Shown here piece after piece: positions 26,082 through 35,581 of a stretch of 64,000 bases of DNA. Every line of letters starts with the position of its first letter. Position 1 is the stretch's first letter. The stretch covers positions 248,001-312,000 of the forward strand of contig NZ_AHWA01000006.1 of the NCBI RefSeq assembly GCF_000247645.1, in the 5' to 3' direction. A model generated the notes under the pieces. It was not told where the DNA came from. It did not search any database and saw nothing but the letters and a program-made list of their open reading frames with translations. Source of the DNA: Salinibacterium sp. PAMC 21357 (lineage in GTDB: Bacteria; Actinomycetota; Actinomycetes; Actinomycetales; Microbacteriaceae). The position numbers and the translations under genes were made by a program.

Positions 26082-26966
26082 ATGTATCGCGCCATAGCGA
26101 AAAACAAGCGCAACACCGTTCTGATCATCATCCTGTTCGTCATCCTTATTGGGTTTCTTGGCTTTGCGTTGAGCTTCCTGATGGGTGGCGATCCCTTGAC
26201 AGTCACGATCGGCACGATCATTGGTGCCGGTGCTTTCACGCTGATTCAGTACTACGCGGCGTCAAAGCAAGCGTTGGCGATGAGCGGTGCGGTGGAGATT
26301 CAGAAAGCCGACAACCCCCGTTTGTATCGCATTGTCGAAAACCTGTCGATCACGACGGGTACGCCGATGCCGAAGGTTTACATCGTCAACGACCCGGCGC
26401 CGAACGCGTTCGCCACTGGGCGCGACCCGGAGCACGCTGCGGTTGCCGCAACAACGGGCATCCTCGATCTGCTTGACGATTCTGAGCTTGAGGGTGTGAT
26501 GGCCCATGAGATGGGTCACGTGCAGAACTACGACATTCGGGTTTCGATGATCGTCTTCGGCCTCGTTGTCGCTGTTGGTTTCATCTCAGACATTGCGTTG
26601 CGCTTCACCCTCTTTGGTGGTCGCGGTAATAACAACAACTCGAACCCGATCATGATTGTCGTCGGTTTGGCGGCTCTCGTGATTTCGCCTCTCGTCGCCG
26701 CGGCGGTGCAGGCGTCCATTTCGCGTCAGCGTGAATATCTTGCGGATGCCACCGGTGCGTTGACGACGCGGCACCCGGATGCTCTGGCGAGTGCTTTGCA
26801 GAAGCTGTCGGATTACAGCCGTCCGATGCAAAAGCAGAACTCGACGATGGCCCACATGTGGATTTCAGATCCGACGAAGCCGGGCATCATGGATCGTCTC
26901 TTCAGCACGCACCCGCCGCTCGCTGAGCGCGTTGCGCGTCTCAGCAAGATCGGCGGCGGCTTCTAG
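26082..26966 (+). CDS. htpX: Zinc metalloprotease HtpX (M48 family)
   Basis: A membrane protease of 294 residues. Two spans (about 12-33 and 38-58) are followed by the zinc site HEMGH (about 142-146) in GVMAHEMGHVQNYDI, two further spans, and the third ligand in QREYLADATGALTTRHPDAL. The C-terminus has DRLFSTHPPLAERVARL. It degrades damaged membrane proteins. It lies directly behind lemA. Confidence 0.93.
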   Translation: MYRAIAKNKRNTVLIIILFVILIGFLGFALSFLMGGDPLTVTIGTIIGAGAFTLIQYYAASKQALAMSGAVEIQKADNPRLYRIVENLSITTGTPMPKVYIVNDPAPNAFATGRDPEHAAVAATTGILDLLDDSELEGVMAHEMGHVQNYDIRVSMIVFGLVVAVGFISDIALRFTLFGGRGNNNNSNPIMIVVGLAALVISPLVAAAVQASISRQREYLADATGALTTRHPDALASALQKLSDYSRPMQKQNSTMAHMWISDPTKPGIMDRLFSTHPPLAERVARLSKIGGGF

Positions 26967-27017
26967 CCGACGGAGCTGATTCTGGCTGCCGCAGTCGCGG
27001 CGTTCAGATGGTGCTAG

Positions 27018-28250
27018 CTAGCGCTGCAGCTCTGCCTCGATAGCGGGGGAGAGGGTGCCGCGGCCGGTCACGGCAATCTCGCCCATGCCTTGCCAGTGTG
27101 CGATCTCGCGCAGGGTCGGCACGATGCGTTCGGCGAGGGCTCCCGTGCCGCCGGGCAGAGCGTCGAGCCCAGCCTCGTGCCACGCCGATTGCACGCGCAG
27201 CACACCCGCGTGCCGATCGGTCTTGAGATCGATGCGACCGACGAGGGCATCATCCACGAGCACGGGCAGCGAGTAGTAGCCGAACTGACGTTTCGGTTCC
27301 GGCGTGTAAATCTCGATGCGGTAGTGGAAGCCAAACATGCGCTCGGCACGCTTGCGGTCCCACACCACGGGGTCGAAGGGCGAGAGCAGTGCTACGTGGT
27401 CAATGCGGCGGGGGATGCGAGCCTCCCGGTGTAGCCAAGCGGGCTGGTCCCAGCCGCGTACGGTCACGGGAACGAGCTCGCCGGCATCCACGAGTTCGTC
27501 GATGGCCGGGCGCACGTCGACGTTCTTCAGACGGAAATAGTCGGCGAAGTCGTATGCCGTGCCGATTCCCAGCGCCCGTGCCGACTCAGCAATCAAGGCT
27601 CGATGCGCGTCGGCGCGGCTCACCTCGCGCTCGCGCAGCTCGGTCGGAACCACGTGCTCGGTGAGCGCGTAAGTGCGTTCAAAGCGGGTGCGGCCAGCGG
27701 TGACCACGTCGCCCCAGCGGAACAGCATCTCAAGGCCCTGCTTCACGTCAGACCAGCCCCACCAGGGGCCGGTGCGGCGATTGGCGTCGTGTTCGATCTC
27801 GCGGGCGGTGACGGGACCGGTGGTGGCAAGTTCTTCACGCAGCCACTGCAGCATGGGCTGGTTGTCGCGCACCCATTCGTAGCGCCCGGCATCGCGTTCG
27901 CGCAGCGAGTCCATTTTCCAGCGCCACAGCGGCCACGATTCGAGCGGAATGAGCGCGGCCTCGTGGGTCCAGTATTCGACGTAGCGGCCGGGGCTGCGCG
28001 GCGTTGGCTTACGGAACGTCAGCGCATCGAGCGCTGCTTTGTCATAGTGCCCCAGACGGGCGAACACGGGCTGATAATGGCTGCGCTCGAACACATTCAC
28101 CGAGTCGAGTTGCAGCAGCCGGATGCGGTCAAACAGCAGGTTGAGTTGGCGCGTTGCCGCAGGGCTGGCCGCACTCGCGGTGCCGCGCCCGAAGCCCTGG
28201 GCGGCGAGCAGCACTCGGCGCGCTTGCGCTGCAGAGAGGGAATCGGCCAC
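27018..28250 (-). CDS. Winged-helix DNA glycosylase-like protein, YcaQ/AlkX family
   Basis: A 410-residue protein of the HTH_42 (DUF1006/YcaQ) family. Members include glycosylases that unhook interstrand crosslinks (E. coli YcaQ, Streptomyces AlkX). Diagnostic blocks are RIRLLQLDSVNVFERSHY near residue 42, YVEYWTHEAALIPL, WKMDSLRERDAGRYEWV, and the C-terminal LLSPFDPVVWDRKRAERMFGF with IEIYTPEPKRQFGYYSLPVL. The length is normal. It is transcribed away from the ABC importer operon. Confidence 0.85.
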   Translation of the reverse strand: MADSLSAAQARRVLLAAQGFGRGTASAASPAATRQLNLLFDRIRLLQLDSVNVFERSHYQPVFARLGHYDKAALDALTFRKPTPRSPGRYVEYWTHEAALIPLESWPLWRWKMDSLRERDAGRYEWVRDNQPMLQWLREELATTGPVTAREIEHDANRRTGPWWGWSDVKQGLEMLFRWGDVVTAGRTRFERTYALTEHVVPTELREREVSRADAHRALIAESARALGIGTAYDFADYFRLKNVDVRPAIDELVDAGELVPVTVRGWDQPAWLHREARIPRRIDHVALLSPFDPVVWDRKRAERMFGFHYRIEIYTPEPKRQFGYYSLPVLVDDALVGRIDLKTDRHAGVLRVQSAWHEAGLDALPGGTGALAERIVPTLREIAHWQGMGEIAVTGRGTLSPAIEAELQR

Positions 28251-28454
28251 GGCTCGACTCTACCGAGCGACGGCGACATTCACTGCGGACAGACTGAGGG
28301 AAACTCGAGACCCACTGTGTTTGTGTCGTTCATCGTTCGTTTACCCGGATTACAGGAGCCGACGCATCCTGCTGCGTACCGTCAACTCCAGATCGTTTCG
28401 GTACCCTCTGCCCGCTCACAGCGCGGGCGGCCGTGACGGTCGTTGGAGGAAGTC

Positions 28455-29567
28455 TTGTTCACTAAGCGCACTCTCGCCGCAGTTGCCCTCGTTGCAGCTT
28501 CGGCGATCTCACTCAGTGGTTGCAGCACCACCGAGGCAGCAGCGGGCGATGTTGACGCATCGACCGCAACCACCGTTGAAGATTTCGGTGGAATGGACGC
28601 TCTTATCGCAGCCGCGCAGGCTGAGGGCGAGCTCAACGTCATCGCCTTGCCCGACAACTGGGCAAACTATGGCGAAATCAAGGCTCTCTTCGAAGAGAAG
28701 TACGACATCGTCGTCAACTCGGCTGATCCCGATGTTTCCAGCGCCGAAGAAATCGCCGCTGCTGACAACCTCAAGGGCCAAGACACCGCGCCCGACGTCT
28801 TCGACCTCGGTACCGCTGTTGCCCTTGACAGCCTCGACTACTTCGCTCCCTACATGGTCGCCAACTGGGATGAGATTCCCGAGGACAACAAGGAAGCGAC
28901 CGGCCTCTGGGTCAACGACTACACCGGCAGCATGTCGATTGGGTATGACTCCAACTCGGTTCCCGAGCCCACGAGCCTCGACGACCTGCTCAAGGCCGAC
29001 TACCGCGGTGCTGTTGCCATCAACGGTGACCCGACGCAGGCTGGCGCAGCCTTCGCTGCTGTAGGACTCGCCTCGGTTCAGAGTGGCGGAACGCTCGACG
29101 ACTTCACTGCCGGAATCGAATTCTTCGAGAAGCTCAATGACGCGGGTAACTTCATCCCCGTCAACGTCACCGAGGCAACCATCGCCGCCGGCGAGACCAA
29201 GGTCGCTTTCGACTGGAGCTACACGAACCTCGCGGTTGCCCAGAAGGTTGATGGCTGGAAGGTCACGACGCTACCCGGCGCGGTCTACACGAGCTTCTAC
29301 AACCAGGCCATCAGCGTGGATGCTCCGCACCCGGCGGCTGCTCGTCTCTGGCAGGAATTCCTCTACAGCCCCGAAGCGCAGAACCTCTTCATCGTCGGTG
29401 GCGCTTACCCGGTCACGATTCAGGCGCTGCAGGATGCCGGAACCGTCGACACCGCAGCGCTCGATGCTCTCGGCACTCTCGAGGGCGAACTCGTGACGCC
29501 GACCGCAGAACAGGCCGAGAAGAACGCCGGAGTCTTGGCTGAGAAGTGGACTGCGGCGATCAGCTAA
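28455..29567 (+). CDS. ABC transporter substrate-binding lipoprotein
   Basis: A periplasmic-binding-type protein of 371 residues with a lipoprotein signal ending in ISLSGC (lipobox). The mature region begins GGMDALIAAAQAEGELNVI and contains WVNDYTGSMSIGYDSN and YKFTYNQ-like binding-cleft segments of the group that includes iron(III), polyamine and phosphonate binders. A TTG start at 28455 is chosen because GGAGGA lies 6 bp upstream. It is the first gene of a four-gene importer. The ligand cannot be decided by eye. Confidence 0.85.
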   Translation: MFTKRTLAAVALVAASAISLSGCSTTEAAAGDVDASTATTVEDFGGMDALIAAAQAEGELNVIALPDNWANYGEIKALFEEKYDIVVNSADPDVSSAEEIAAADNLKGQDTAPDVFDLGTAVALDSLDYFAPYMVANWDEIPEDNKEATGLWVNDYTGSMSIGYDSNSVPEPTSLDDLLKADYRGAVAINGDPTQAGAAFAAVGLASVQSGGTLDDFTAGIEFFEKLNDAGNFIPVNVTEATIAAGETKVAFDWSYTNLAVAQKVDGWKVTTLPGAVYTSFYNQAISVDAPHPAAARLWQEFLYSPEAQNLFIVGGAYPVTIQALQDAGTVDTAALDALGTLEGELVTPTAEQAEKNAGVLAEKWTAAIS

Positions 29568-29602
29568 CGCTGACTCCCTCGCGCACTCATAGCTAATACA
29601 TC

Positions 29603-30547
29603 GTGTCGCTAGCCACCGCGCCAGCGCCCGCTCAGGATGGTGTCGAGCTCACCGCTCGGCACCATCCTCGCGTGGCCCCGGTCAAGAAGCCGTCGAATCG
29701 GCGTCGTCGCCTCGCCTATGCGGGGCTCACGCCGTTTGCGGCCTACGTTCTGATCTTCCTGGCCTTGCCCACGGTGCTCGCCGTGGTGACGGGCTTCTTC
29801 TCCGACGACGGTTCGCTGACGTTTGGGAACATCACGGGGCTCTTCACCCCGACCATCCTCGCGACCTTCGGTAGTTCGTTCTGGCTCTCGGGCGTCACCG
29901 CCGTGATCGGTGCCGTGGTTGGCGCCCTCATTTGTTACGCGATGCTCGGCACCAAGGTCGGCGGTCTGCTGCGCACGATCATCGAATCGGCCGCCAGCGT
30001 ACTCGCCCAGTTCGGTGGCGTGATGCTCGCTTTCGCGTTCATTGCGACGATCGGCGTGCAGGGGCTCGTGACCGTCATCCTGCGCGACACCTTCGGCGTC
30101 GACATTTTTGCGGATGGTGTGTGGCTCTATCAAGTGCCCGGCCTTATCCTTCCCTACGTCTACTTTCAGGTTCCCCTCATGGTGATCACCTTCTTGCCGG
30201 CCCTCACGGCGCTGCGCCCACAATGGGCAGAAGCCAGTGCCACGCTCGGCGGCACCCGCTTCGCGTACTGGCGCTACATCGCCGCTCCCGTACTCGCCCC
30301 GGCCTTCCTCGGTTCGCTACTGTTGCTCTTCGCCAACGCCTTCTCGTCGTTCGCCACCGCCGCTGCGCTCATCAGCCAGGGCTCGCAGATCGTGCCCCTC
30401 CAGATCCGTGCCGCGCTCGTGAGTGAAACTGTGCTCGGCCGCGAAAACATGGCGGGCGCACTCGCGCTCGGGATGATCGTGGTCATGGTCGTCGTTATGT
30501 GGGCATACTCGGTGCTGCAGTCCCGCACCTCGCGGTGGCAAAAGTGA
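29603..30547 (+). CDS. ABC transporter permease (first subunit)
   Basis: A 314-residue inner-membrane permease with a basic N-terminal tail and six predicted spans. The cytoplasmic EAA loop is readable in QWAEASATLGGTRFAYWRYI. It starts with GTG 35 bp after the binding-protein gene. The stop overlaps the GTG start of the second permease (GTGA). The two permeases form the channel of the same importer as 28455-29567. Confidence 0.87.
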   Translation: MSLATAPAPAQDGVELTARHHPRVAPVKKPSNRRRRLAYAGLTPFAAYVLIFLALPTVLAVVTGFFSDDGSLTFGNITGLFTPTILATFGSSFWLSGVTAVIGAVVGALICYAMLGTKVGGLLRTIIESAASVLAQFGGVMLAFAFIATIGVQGLVTVILRDTFGVDIFADGVWLYQVPGLILPYVYFQVPLMVITFLPALTALRPQWAEASATLGGTRFAYWRYIAAPVLAPAFLGSLLLLFANAFSSFATAAALISQGSQIVPLQIRAALVSETVLGRENMAGALALGMIVVMVVVMWAYSVLQSRTSRWQK

Positions 30548-31440
30548 CCGCCGACGTCGCCGCGCCGCTGAGCCCGGTTGAGCCAGCCCCCGCACCCGCA
30601 TCGCCGAGCCCGCGCGCAAAACCCGCGAACCAGGCCGTGCGCATCGGGGCCGAACCAAGCACTCTCGCTCGCCGCCTCATCCTCGGCATCATCGGGGCGA
30701 TCTTCCTGATCCCGGTGATCGCGATGATCGAGTTCACTTTCCGCGACGGCCTCGCCGGCAGCTATACGACCAGCCACTGGACGGGCCTCTTCGGCGAAGA
30801 TAGTGCCCGCACCTACCGGGGTCTCTACCAAGCGATCGAGAACTCACTCGTGCTCGCCGCCGTCACCGTGGGCATCGTGCTCGTGCTGTTGTTGCCCACG
30901 ATGGTGCTCGTGCATCTGCAGTTTCCGCGCCTCAAGCGCACGCTCGAGTTCATCTGCATCATCCCGATTACGGTGCCCGCCATCGTGCTCGTGGTCGGTC
31001 TCGCCCCGGTCTACTCGGTGGTCGTGAAGGTGCTCGGCGGCTCCACTTGGACTCTCGCCTTCGCCTACGGCATCACCGTGCTGCCGTATGCCTATCGCGC
31101 CATCCAGGGCAACCTCGACGCGATCCCGGTGAAGACCCTCAGCGAAGCGGCGAGCACTCTCGGCGCCGGCTGGCTCACCGTGCTGTGGACAATCTTGCTG
31201 CCGAACCTGCGCCGCGGAGTGCTCGCGGCATCCTTCATCTCGATTGCCGTCGTGCTTGGCGAGTTCACCATCGCGAGCCTGCTCAACCGCCGCAACCTGC
31301 AAACCGCGCTGCTTCAGGTCTCGCAATCCGACCCGTGGGTTGCCGTGATCTTCGCGCTCGCCGCCCTCGCTCTCGCTTTCGTCTTGCTGCTGATCATCGG
31401 CCGCCTCGGCGCAGCTTCGCCCTCTAGGAGAAAATCATGA
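30544..31440 (+). CDS. ABC transporter permease (second subunit)
   Basis: A 298-residue permease. A Pro/Ala-rich N-terminal tail (about residues 5-25) is followed by six predicted spans. The EAA loop is KTLSEAASTLGAGWLTVLWTI. The start is set at GTG 30544, inside the stop of the first permease; an ATG at 30499 would overlap it by 49 bp. The stop overlaps the ATPase start (ATGA). Confidence 0.86.
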   Translation: MTADVAAPLSPVEPAPAPASPSPRAKPANQAVRIGAEPSTLARRLILGIIGAIFLIPVIAMIEFTFRDGLAGSYTTSHWTGLFGEDSARTYRGLYQAIENSLVLAAVTVGIVLVLLLPTMVLVHLQFPRLKRTLEFICIIPITVPAIVLVVGLAPVYSVVVKVLGGSTWTLAFAYGITVLPYAYRAIQGNLDAIPVKTLSEAASTLGAGWLTVLWTILLPNLRRGVLAASFISIAVVLGEFTIASLLNRRNLQTALLQVSQSDPWVAVIFALAALALAFVLLLIIGRLGAASPSRRKS

Positions 31441-32540
31441 CCGCCACGTTTAGCCTGACCGGCCCGACGCCGACTGCAGACTCCGCCAGCACCGCGCCGC
31501 CCACGGGCGCGACCGTACAGCTCAGCGCTGTCGTCAAGGCCTTCGCCGGGCACACCGCCCTCAACAGCATCGACCTCGACGTCGCCCCCGGCGAACTCGT
31601 GGCCCTGCTCGGCCCCTCGGGCTGCGGCAAGACCACCGCGCTCCGCACGATCTCGGGGCTCGAGAGCATCGACAGCGGCCGCATCCTGATCGACGGTGTG
31701 GATGTCGCCGACACTCCCACGAACAAGCGCGACATCGGAATGGTCTTTCAGGCCTACTCGCTGTTCCCGCACATGACGGTGCTCGAGAACGTGGAGTTCG
31801 GGCTCAAGATGCGCAAGGTCGCCGCCGCTCGTCGTCGCGAACGCGCCCTCGAAACCTTGGAGATGGTCGGCCTCACGAAGCACAGCGAACGCTTCGCCCA
31901 CCAACTCTCGGGCGGCCAGCAGCAGCGTGTGGCTCTTGCCCGCGCCCTCGTTACGCGCCCGCGCGTGCTGCTCCTCGATGAGCCGCTCAGCGCCCTCGAC
32001 GCCAAGGTGCGCGTGCAACTGCGCGAAGAGATCCGTCGCCTGCAAACCGAGCTCGGCATTACGACCGTCTTCGTCACCCACGATCAAGAAGAAGCGCTCG
32101 CGGTTGCCGATCGTGTCGCCGTCATGCGCGACGGACGTATCGAACAAATCGGTACGCCCGAAGAGCTGTACGCCACCCCCGCCAACGCCTTCGTCGCCGA
32201 CTTCGTGGGCCTCAGCAACCGGATGACCGCCGAGCTGATCGACGGTCAAGTGCACCTCCACGGCTGCACTCTCAACCTCCTCGGCGACCCGATGCCCGAT
32301 GGCCCCGTTGTGGCGCTCGTTCGCCCGGAGGACATCGCCCTCTCCACCGAGGGCATCGCCGGCACCGTCATTTCGTCGAGCTTCTTGGGCTCCCTGCGCC
32401 GCACGCGCGTGCGGCTCGACGACGGCACGGTCGTTGCTATCCAGCATGAAGTGGAACGGCATCCGCAACCGGGTGAGGCGGTGAGCGTGCGGTTGAAGGG
32501 AGCGCCCGTCAGCGCGTTGCCGCCCAAGCTCACGAAGTAG
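31437..32540 (+). CDS. ABC transporter ATP-binding protein (PotA/FbpC type)
   Basis: The importer's ATPase, 367 residues. Walker A is LLGPSGCGKTT, the Q-loop is in GMVFQAYSLFP, the signature is LSGGQQQRVALARAL, Walker B is RVLLLDEPLSALD, and the switch His is in FVTHDQEEAL. A C-terminal TOBE-like domain has VALVRPEDIAL and VISSSFLGSLRRTRVRL. This architecture is shared by polyamine, iron(III), thiamine and phosphonate importers. It is translationally coupled to the second permease. Confidence 0.92.
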   Translation: MTATFSLTGPTPTADSASTAPPTGATVQLSAVVKAFAGHTALNSIDLDVAPGELVALLGPSGCGKTTALRTISGLESIDSGRILIDGVDVADTPTNKRDIGMVFQAYSLFPHMTVLENVEFGLKMRKVAAARRRERALETLEMVGLTKHSERFAHQLSGGQQQRVALARALVTRPRVLLLDEPLSALDAKVRVQLREEIRRLQTELGITTVFVTHDQEEALAVADRVAVMRDGRIEQIGTPEELYATPANAFVADFVGLSNRMTAELIDGQVHLHGCTLNLLGDPMPDGPVVALVRPEDIALSTEGIAGTVISSSFLGSLRRTRVRLDDGTVVAIQHEVERHPQPGEAVSVRLKGAPVSALPPKLTK

Positions 32541-32602
32541 CTCTGAGCGAGTGCGCTACAGCGCGCAGCAAGAGCGTCCCCAACCACAACTAAGATGGGC
32601 AC

Positions 32603-33769
32603 GTGCTATTCGGACGACGGACTAAACCAACCAGTCAGGTACAGTCCCGCGCCGCCACCGCAGAGACAGCGGGGGTGCCGGCGGGGCTCTCCATTGCGGC
32701 TGCATTCTCGTGGCGGATGCTTGTTGTTTTAGGGCTCATCGCCGTACTTATCTATCTGATAATCACGTTCAAGTACATCGTGATTCCGTTCCTCGTTGCG
32801 ATTCTTATCGGCGCGCTTCTCGTGCCGGTTGTGCAGTTTCTTGAACGACACCGGTGGCCCAAGTGGCTGGCCGTCACAGTCACCCTGGTTGGCTTCTTTG
32901 CTGTTGTCTCGGGACTTGTGGTTGTCGTCGTGGGTCAGGTTCGCTTGGGGCTGCCTTCGTTGCAGCAGCAGTCGGTTGAGGCATTCCAAGCCTTCCGAAG
33001 CTATCTCAGCGACTCAGCTCTGCAGTTGAGTGACCAAGACATTGACGGCTATCTCGCGCAGCTGACCGACGTGATTCAGCGTGACAGTGAAGCGCTCGTG
33101 TCGGGTGTTCTCTCGGTGGGTTCCACCGCCGGCCACGTATTGACGGGTGCACTGCTCACGGTCTTTGCGACGATCTTTGTTCTGATCGATGGCAAACGTA
33201 TTTGGCAGTGGGCCGTGCGCCTATTCCCGCGCAAGGCACGCGCCGCCGTTGACGGCTCTGGTCACGCTGGTTGGATTACGTTGACCACATTCGTCAAGGT
33301 GCAGATATTTGTTGCCGCAGTGGATGCCGTCGGTATCGGTGCCGGTGCCTGGATCCTCGGTTTGTTCTATGGCGGTTTCCCGCTCGTCATCCCGATCGCT
33401 GTCGCCGTCTTCTTGGGTTCCTTTATCCCCGTTGTTGGTGCGCTGATCACCGGAACCCTAGCGATCTTCATTGCTCTCGTGTTCTTGGGCCCGATCCCGG
33501 CAGTGATCATGCTCGGTATTGTGTTGCTGGTGCAGCAGCTTGAGGGGCACATTCTTCAGCCGCTCATCATGGGCACGGCGGTGAAGGTTCACCCCCTCGC
33601 GGTGGTCTTTGCTGTTGCTGCTGGGTCCTTTGTCGCCGGCATTCCTGGTGCACTTTTCGCCGTTCCCCTCGTCGCCGTCGTGAACGTTATGACAAAGTAC
33701 ATCGCCAGTGGCGACTGGCGCACTAACCCTCGTCCAACGCGGAATGATGTTCTCGGTAATGGTAAATAA
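32603..33769 (+). CDS. AI-2E family transporter (TqsA/PerM-like)
   Basis: A 388-residue membrane protein with about eight spans. The family blocks YIVIPFLVAILIGALLVPVV near the N-terminus and the C-terminal GGFPLVIPIAVAVFLGSFIP and VQQLEGHILQPLIMG are clear. Members export autoinducer-2 or other small solutes, or ions. It starts with GTG; TAAGAT (32591-32596) lies 6 nt upstream, so it may be leaderless. It shortly precedes the threonine ammonia-lyase gene. Confidence 0.87.
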   Translation: MLFGRRTKPTSQVQSRAATAETAGVPAGLSIAAAFSWRMLVVLGLIAVLIYLIITFKYIVIPFLVAILIGALLVPVVQFLERHRWPKWLAVTVTLVGFFAVVSGLVVVVVGQVRLGLPSLQQQSVEAFQAFRSYLSDSALQLSDQDIDGYLAQLTDVIQRDSEALVSGVLSVGSTAGHVLTGALLTVFATIFVLIDGKRIWQWAVRLFPRKARAAVDGSGHAGWITLTTFVKVQIFVAAVDAVGIGAGAWILGLFYGGFPLVIPIAVAVFLGSFIPVVGALITGTLAIFIALVFLGPIPAVIMLGIVLLVQQLEGHILQPLIMGTAVKVHPLAVVFAVAAGSFVAGIPGALFAVPLVAVVNVMTKYIASGDWRTNPRPTRNDVLGNGK

Positions 33770-33773
33770 CGGC

Positions 33774-34996
33774 ATGCCCGGCCCCACACTCGCTGACTAT
33801 CGCACAGCGCGCGAACGGGTCTCAGAAGTTATCGATGTCACACCGATGCAAACGTCGCGTTTTCTTGCCGAAATTCTGGGGTCGCCCGTCTTCTTGAAAT
33901 GCGAAAACCTTCAACGCACGGGGTCGTTCAAAATCCGCGGAGCCTACAACCGGCTCGCGGGATTGACCGCTGAGGAGAAGGCGCGCGGAGTCGTCGCAGC
34001 GTCGGCCGGAAACCACGCTCAGGGCGTCGCATTCGCCGCACGTGAGCTCGGCATCAAGTCCACCATCTTCATGCCCGTAGGCGTGCCGCTGCCCAAGCTG
34101 CAAGCCACTCGTGACTATGGAGCCGAAGTCATTCTGCGCGGTCACACCGTCGATGAACCTTTGCGCGCTGCCGCACGGTTTGCCGAGGAGACCGGTGCCG
34201 TACTGATTCATCCGTTCGACCATTTTGATGTCGTCGCTGGCCAAGGCACTCTGGCGTTAGAAGTCTTCGATCAGGTGCCCCAGGTCGACACGGTCATCGT
34301 GCCGATCGGCGGCGGTGGCCTCATCTCGGGTGTTGCGGGTGCCATAAAGCAACGCGCCCGTGAAGAAGGTCGCAACGTTCGAGTGATTGGAGTGCAAGCC
34401 GCAAACGCTGCTGCCTACCCGGTCTCCCTCGAGAAGGGCGAAATCGTCGCAATCAAGACGACGCCCACTATCGCCGACGGTATTGCCGTGAGCAAGCCCG
34501 GCGAAATTAACTTTCCCATGGTGCGCGATCTGGTGGATGAAGTCATCACCGTCAGCGACGACCAGACCGCCTACGCTCTACTCGTTCTACTTGAACCGCC
34601 AAGCTCGTGGTGGAGCCCGCTGGTGCTGTCGGCGTCGCGGCTATCCTCGCGGGCAAGATTGCACCAAGCGGCAACACTGTGGTGCTGCTGAGCGGTGGCA
34701 ACATCGACCCGATGATGATGGAACGCATCATCAGTCACGGGCTGTCGGCATCCGAACGTTATTTGCGTTTGCGTATTCCGTTGCCTGACCGCCCCGGCCA
34801 GCTTGCGCGCATTTCTGGCATCGTTGCCGAAGCGAGCGCCAACGTGGTCGAGGTGCTGCACAGCCGGCACAACAACAAAGTGCAGTTCAGCCAGGTTCAG
34901 CTCGAACTGCACATTGAAACTCGTGGCCCCGAGCACGCGGAGTCTGTGCTCGCGCGGCTCAGGGACGAAGGCTTTGACCCTCAGGTCGACTTTTAG
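33774..34996 (+). pseudogene. ilvA: Threonine ammonia-lyase (biosynthetic/catabolic type) with a single-base frameshift
   Basis: A PLP enzyme converting threonine to 2-oxobutanoate. The PLP lysine is in GSFKIRGAYNRL, followed by AASAGNHAQGVAFAA and the glycine loop VPIGGGGLISGVAGA. The first frame runs past 34590 with foreign sequence. From about 34600 the second frame supplies LVVEPAGAVGVAAILAGK and an ACT domain (RIPLPDRPGQLARISGI) to 34996. One base missing near 34597 (GAACCGCC where GAACGCGCC would restore the frame) explains it. It is either a true mutation or a sequence error. Starts at 33759 and 33774 are both possible. Confidence 0.85.
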
Positions 34997-35022
34997 TCGA
35001 AGGGGTTACCGCCGAGACGGGT

Positions 35023-35514
35023 TTAGCCGGAGTAGGTCGCGATCTTCAGGATTTTTACGGTGATCTCTTTGCCGTTGGGGGCCGTGTACTTTTTGGACTG
35101 CCCCACCTTGAGCCCGTTGATTGCGAGGCCGAGCGGGCTTTTCTCGCTGTAAACATCGAGGTCGCTATCTTCGGCGACGATCTCGCGGCTTCCCAACAGG
35201 AAGACGCTCTCTTCGCCCATGATTTCGGCGGTTACAAGAATTCCGGGTTCAACAAGGCCGTCGTCGTCGGTAACATCACCGACGACAGCGTGCCGTAGCA
35301 GTTGCGTGAGAACGCGGATGCGGGCTTCGATTTTGCCCTGCTCTTCTTTGGCAGCGTGGTAGCCGCCGTTCTCTTTGAGGTCGCCTTCTTCGCGGGCGGC
35401 TTCAATCTTTTTAGCGATTTCGTATCGTGCTTCGCCGGTGAGTTGTTCCAGTTCGGCGGTGCGACGATCGAACGCCTCCTGGGTCAACCATGTGACGTTG
35501 TTTTCTGCAGCCAC
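35023..35514 (-). CDS. greA: Transcription elongation factor GreA
   Basis: GreA binds the RNA polymerase secondary channel and stimulates cleavage of backtracked RNA. The N-terminal coiled coil has the tip acidic residues in KIEAAREEGDLKENGGYHAA, followed by the C-terminal FKBP-like domain with GSREI and SPLGLAINGLKVG. The length of 163 residues is normal. It sits behind the DUF4307 gene, separated by a terminator hairpin. Confidence 0.94.
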   Translation of the reverse strand: MAAENNVTWLTQEAFDRRTAELEQLTGEARYEIAKKIEAAREEGDLKENGGYHAAKEEQGKIEARIRVLTQLLRHAVVGDVTDDDGLVEPGILVTAEIMGEESVFLLGSREIVAEDSDLDVYSEKSPLGLAINGLKVGQSKKYTAPNGKEITVKILKIATYSG

Positions 35515-35537
35515 TGTGTGTCTCCCTATGCAAAAGA

Positions 35538-35563
35538 GAAACCGGCCGCAAACGACCGGTTTC
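35538..35563 (-). terminator. Rho-independent terminator of the DUF4307 gene
   Basis: An 8-bp perfect stem GAAACCGG/CCGGTTTC (35538-35545 with 35556-35563) is followed on the minus strand by TCTTTTG. It separates the DUF4307 gene from greA. Confidence 0.7.
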
Positions 35564-35581
35564 GAGATGATTTGCTACAGC

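Noticed and set aside
31314-32468. Long leftward open frame opposite the ABC ATPase gene
   Set aside because: It overlaps a gene with complete Walker and signature motifs; the frame arises from codon bias.
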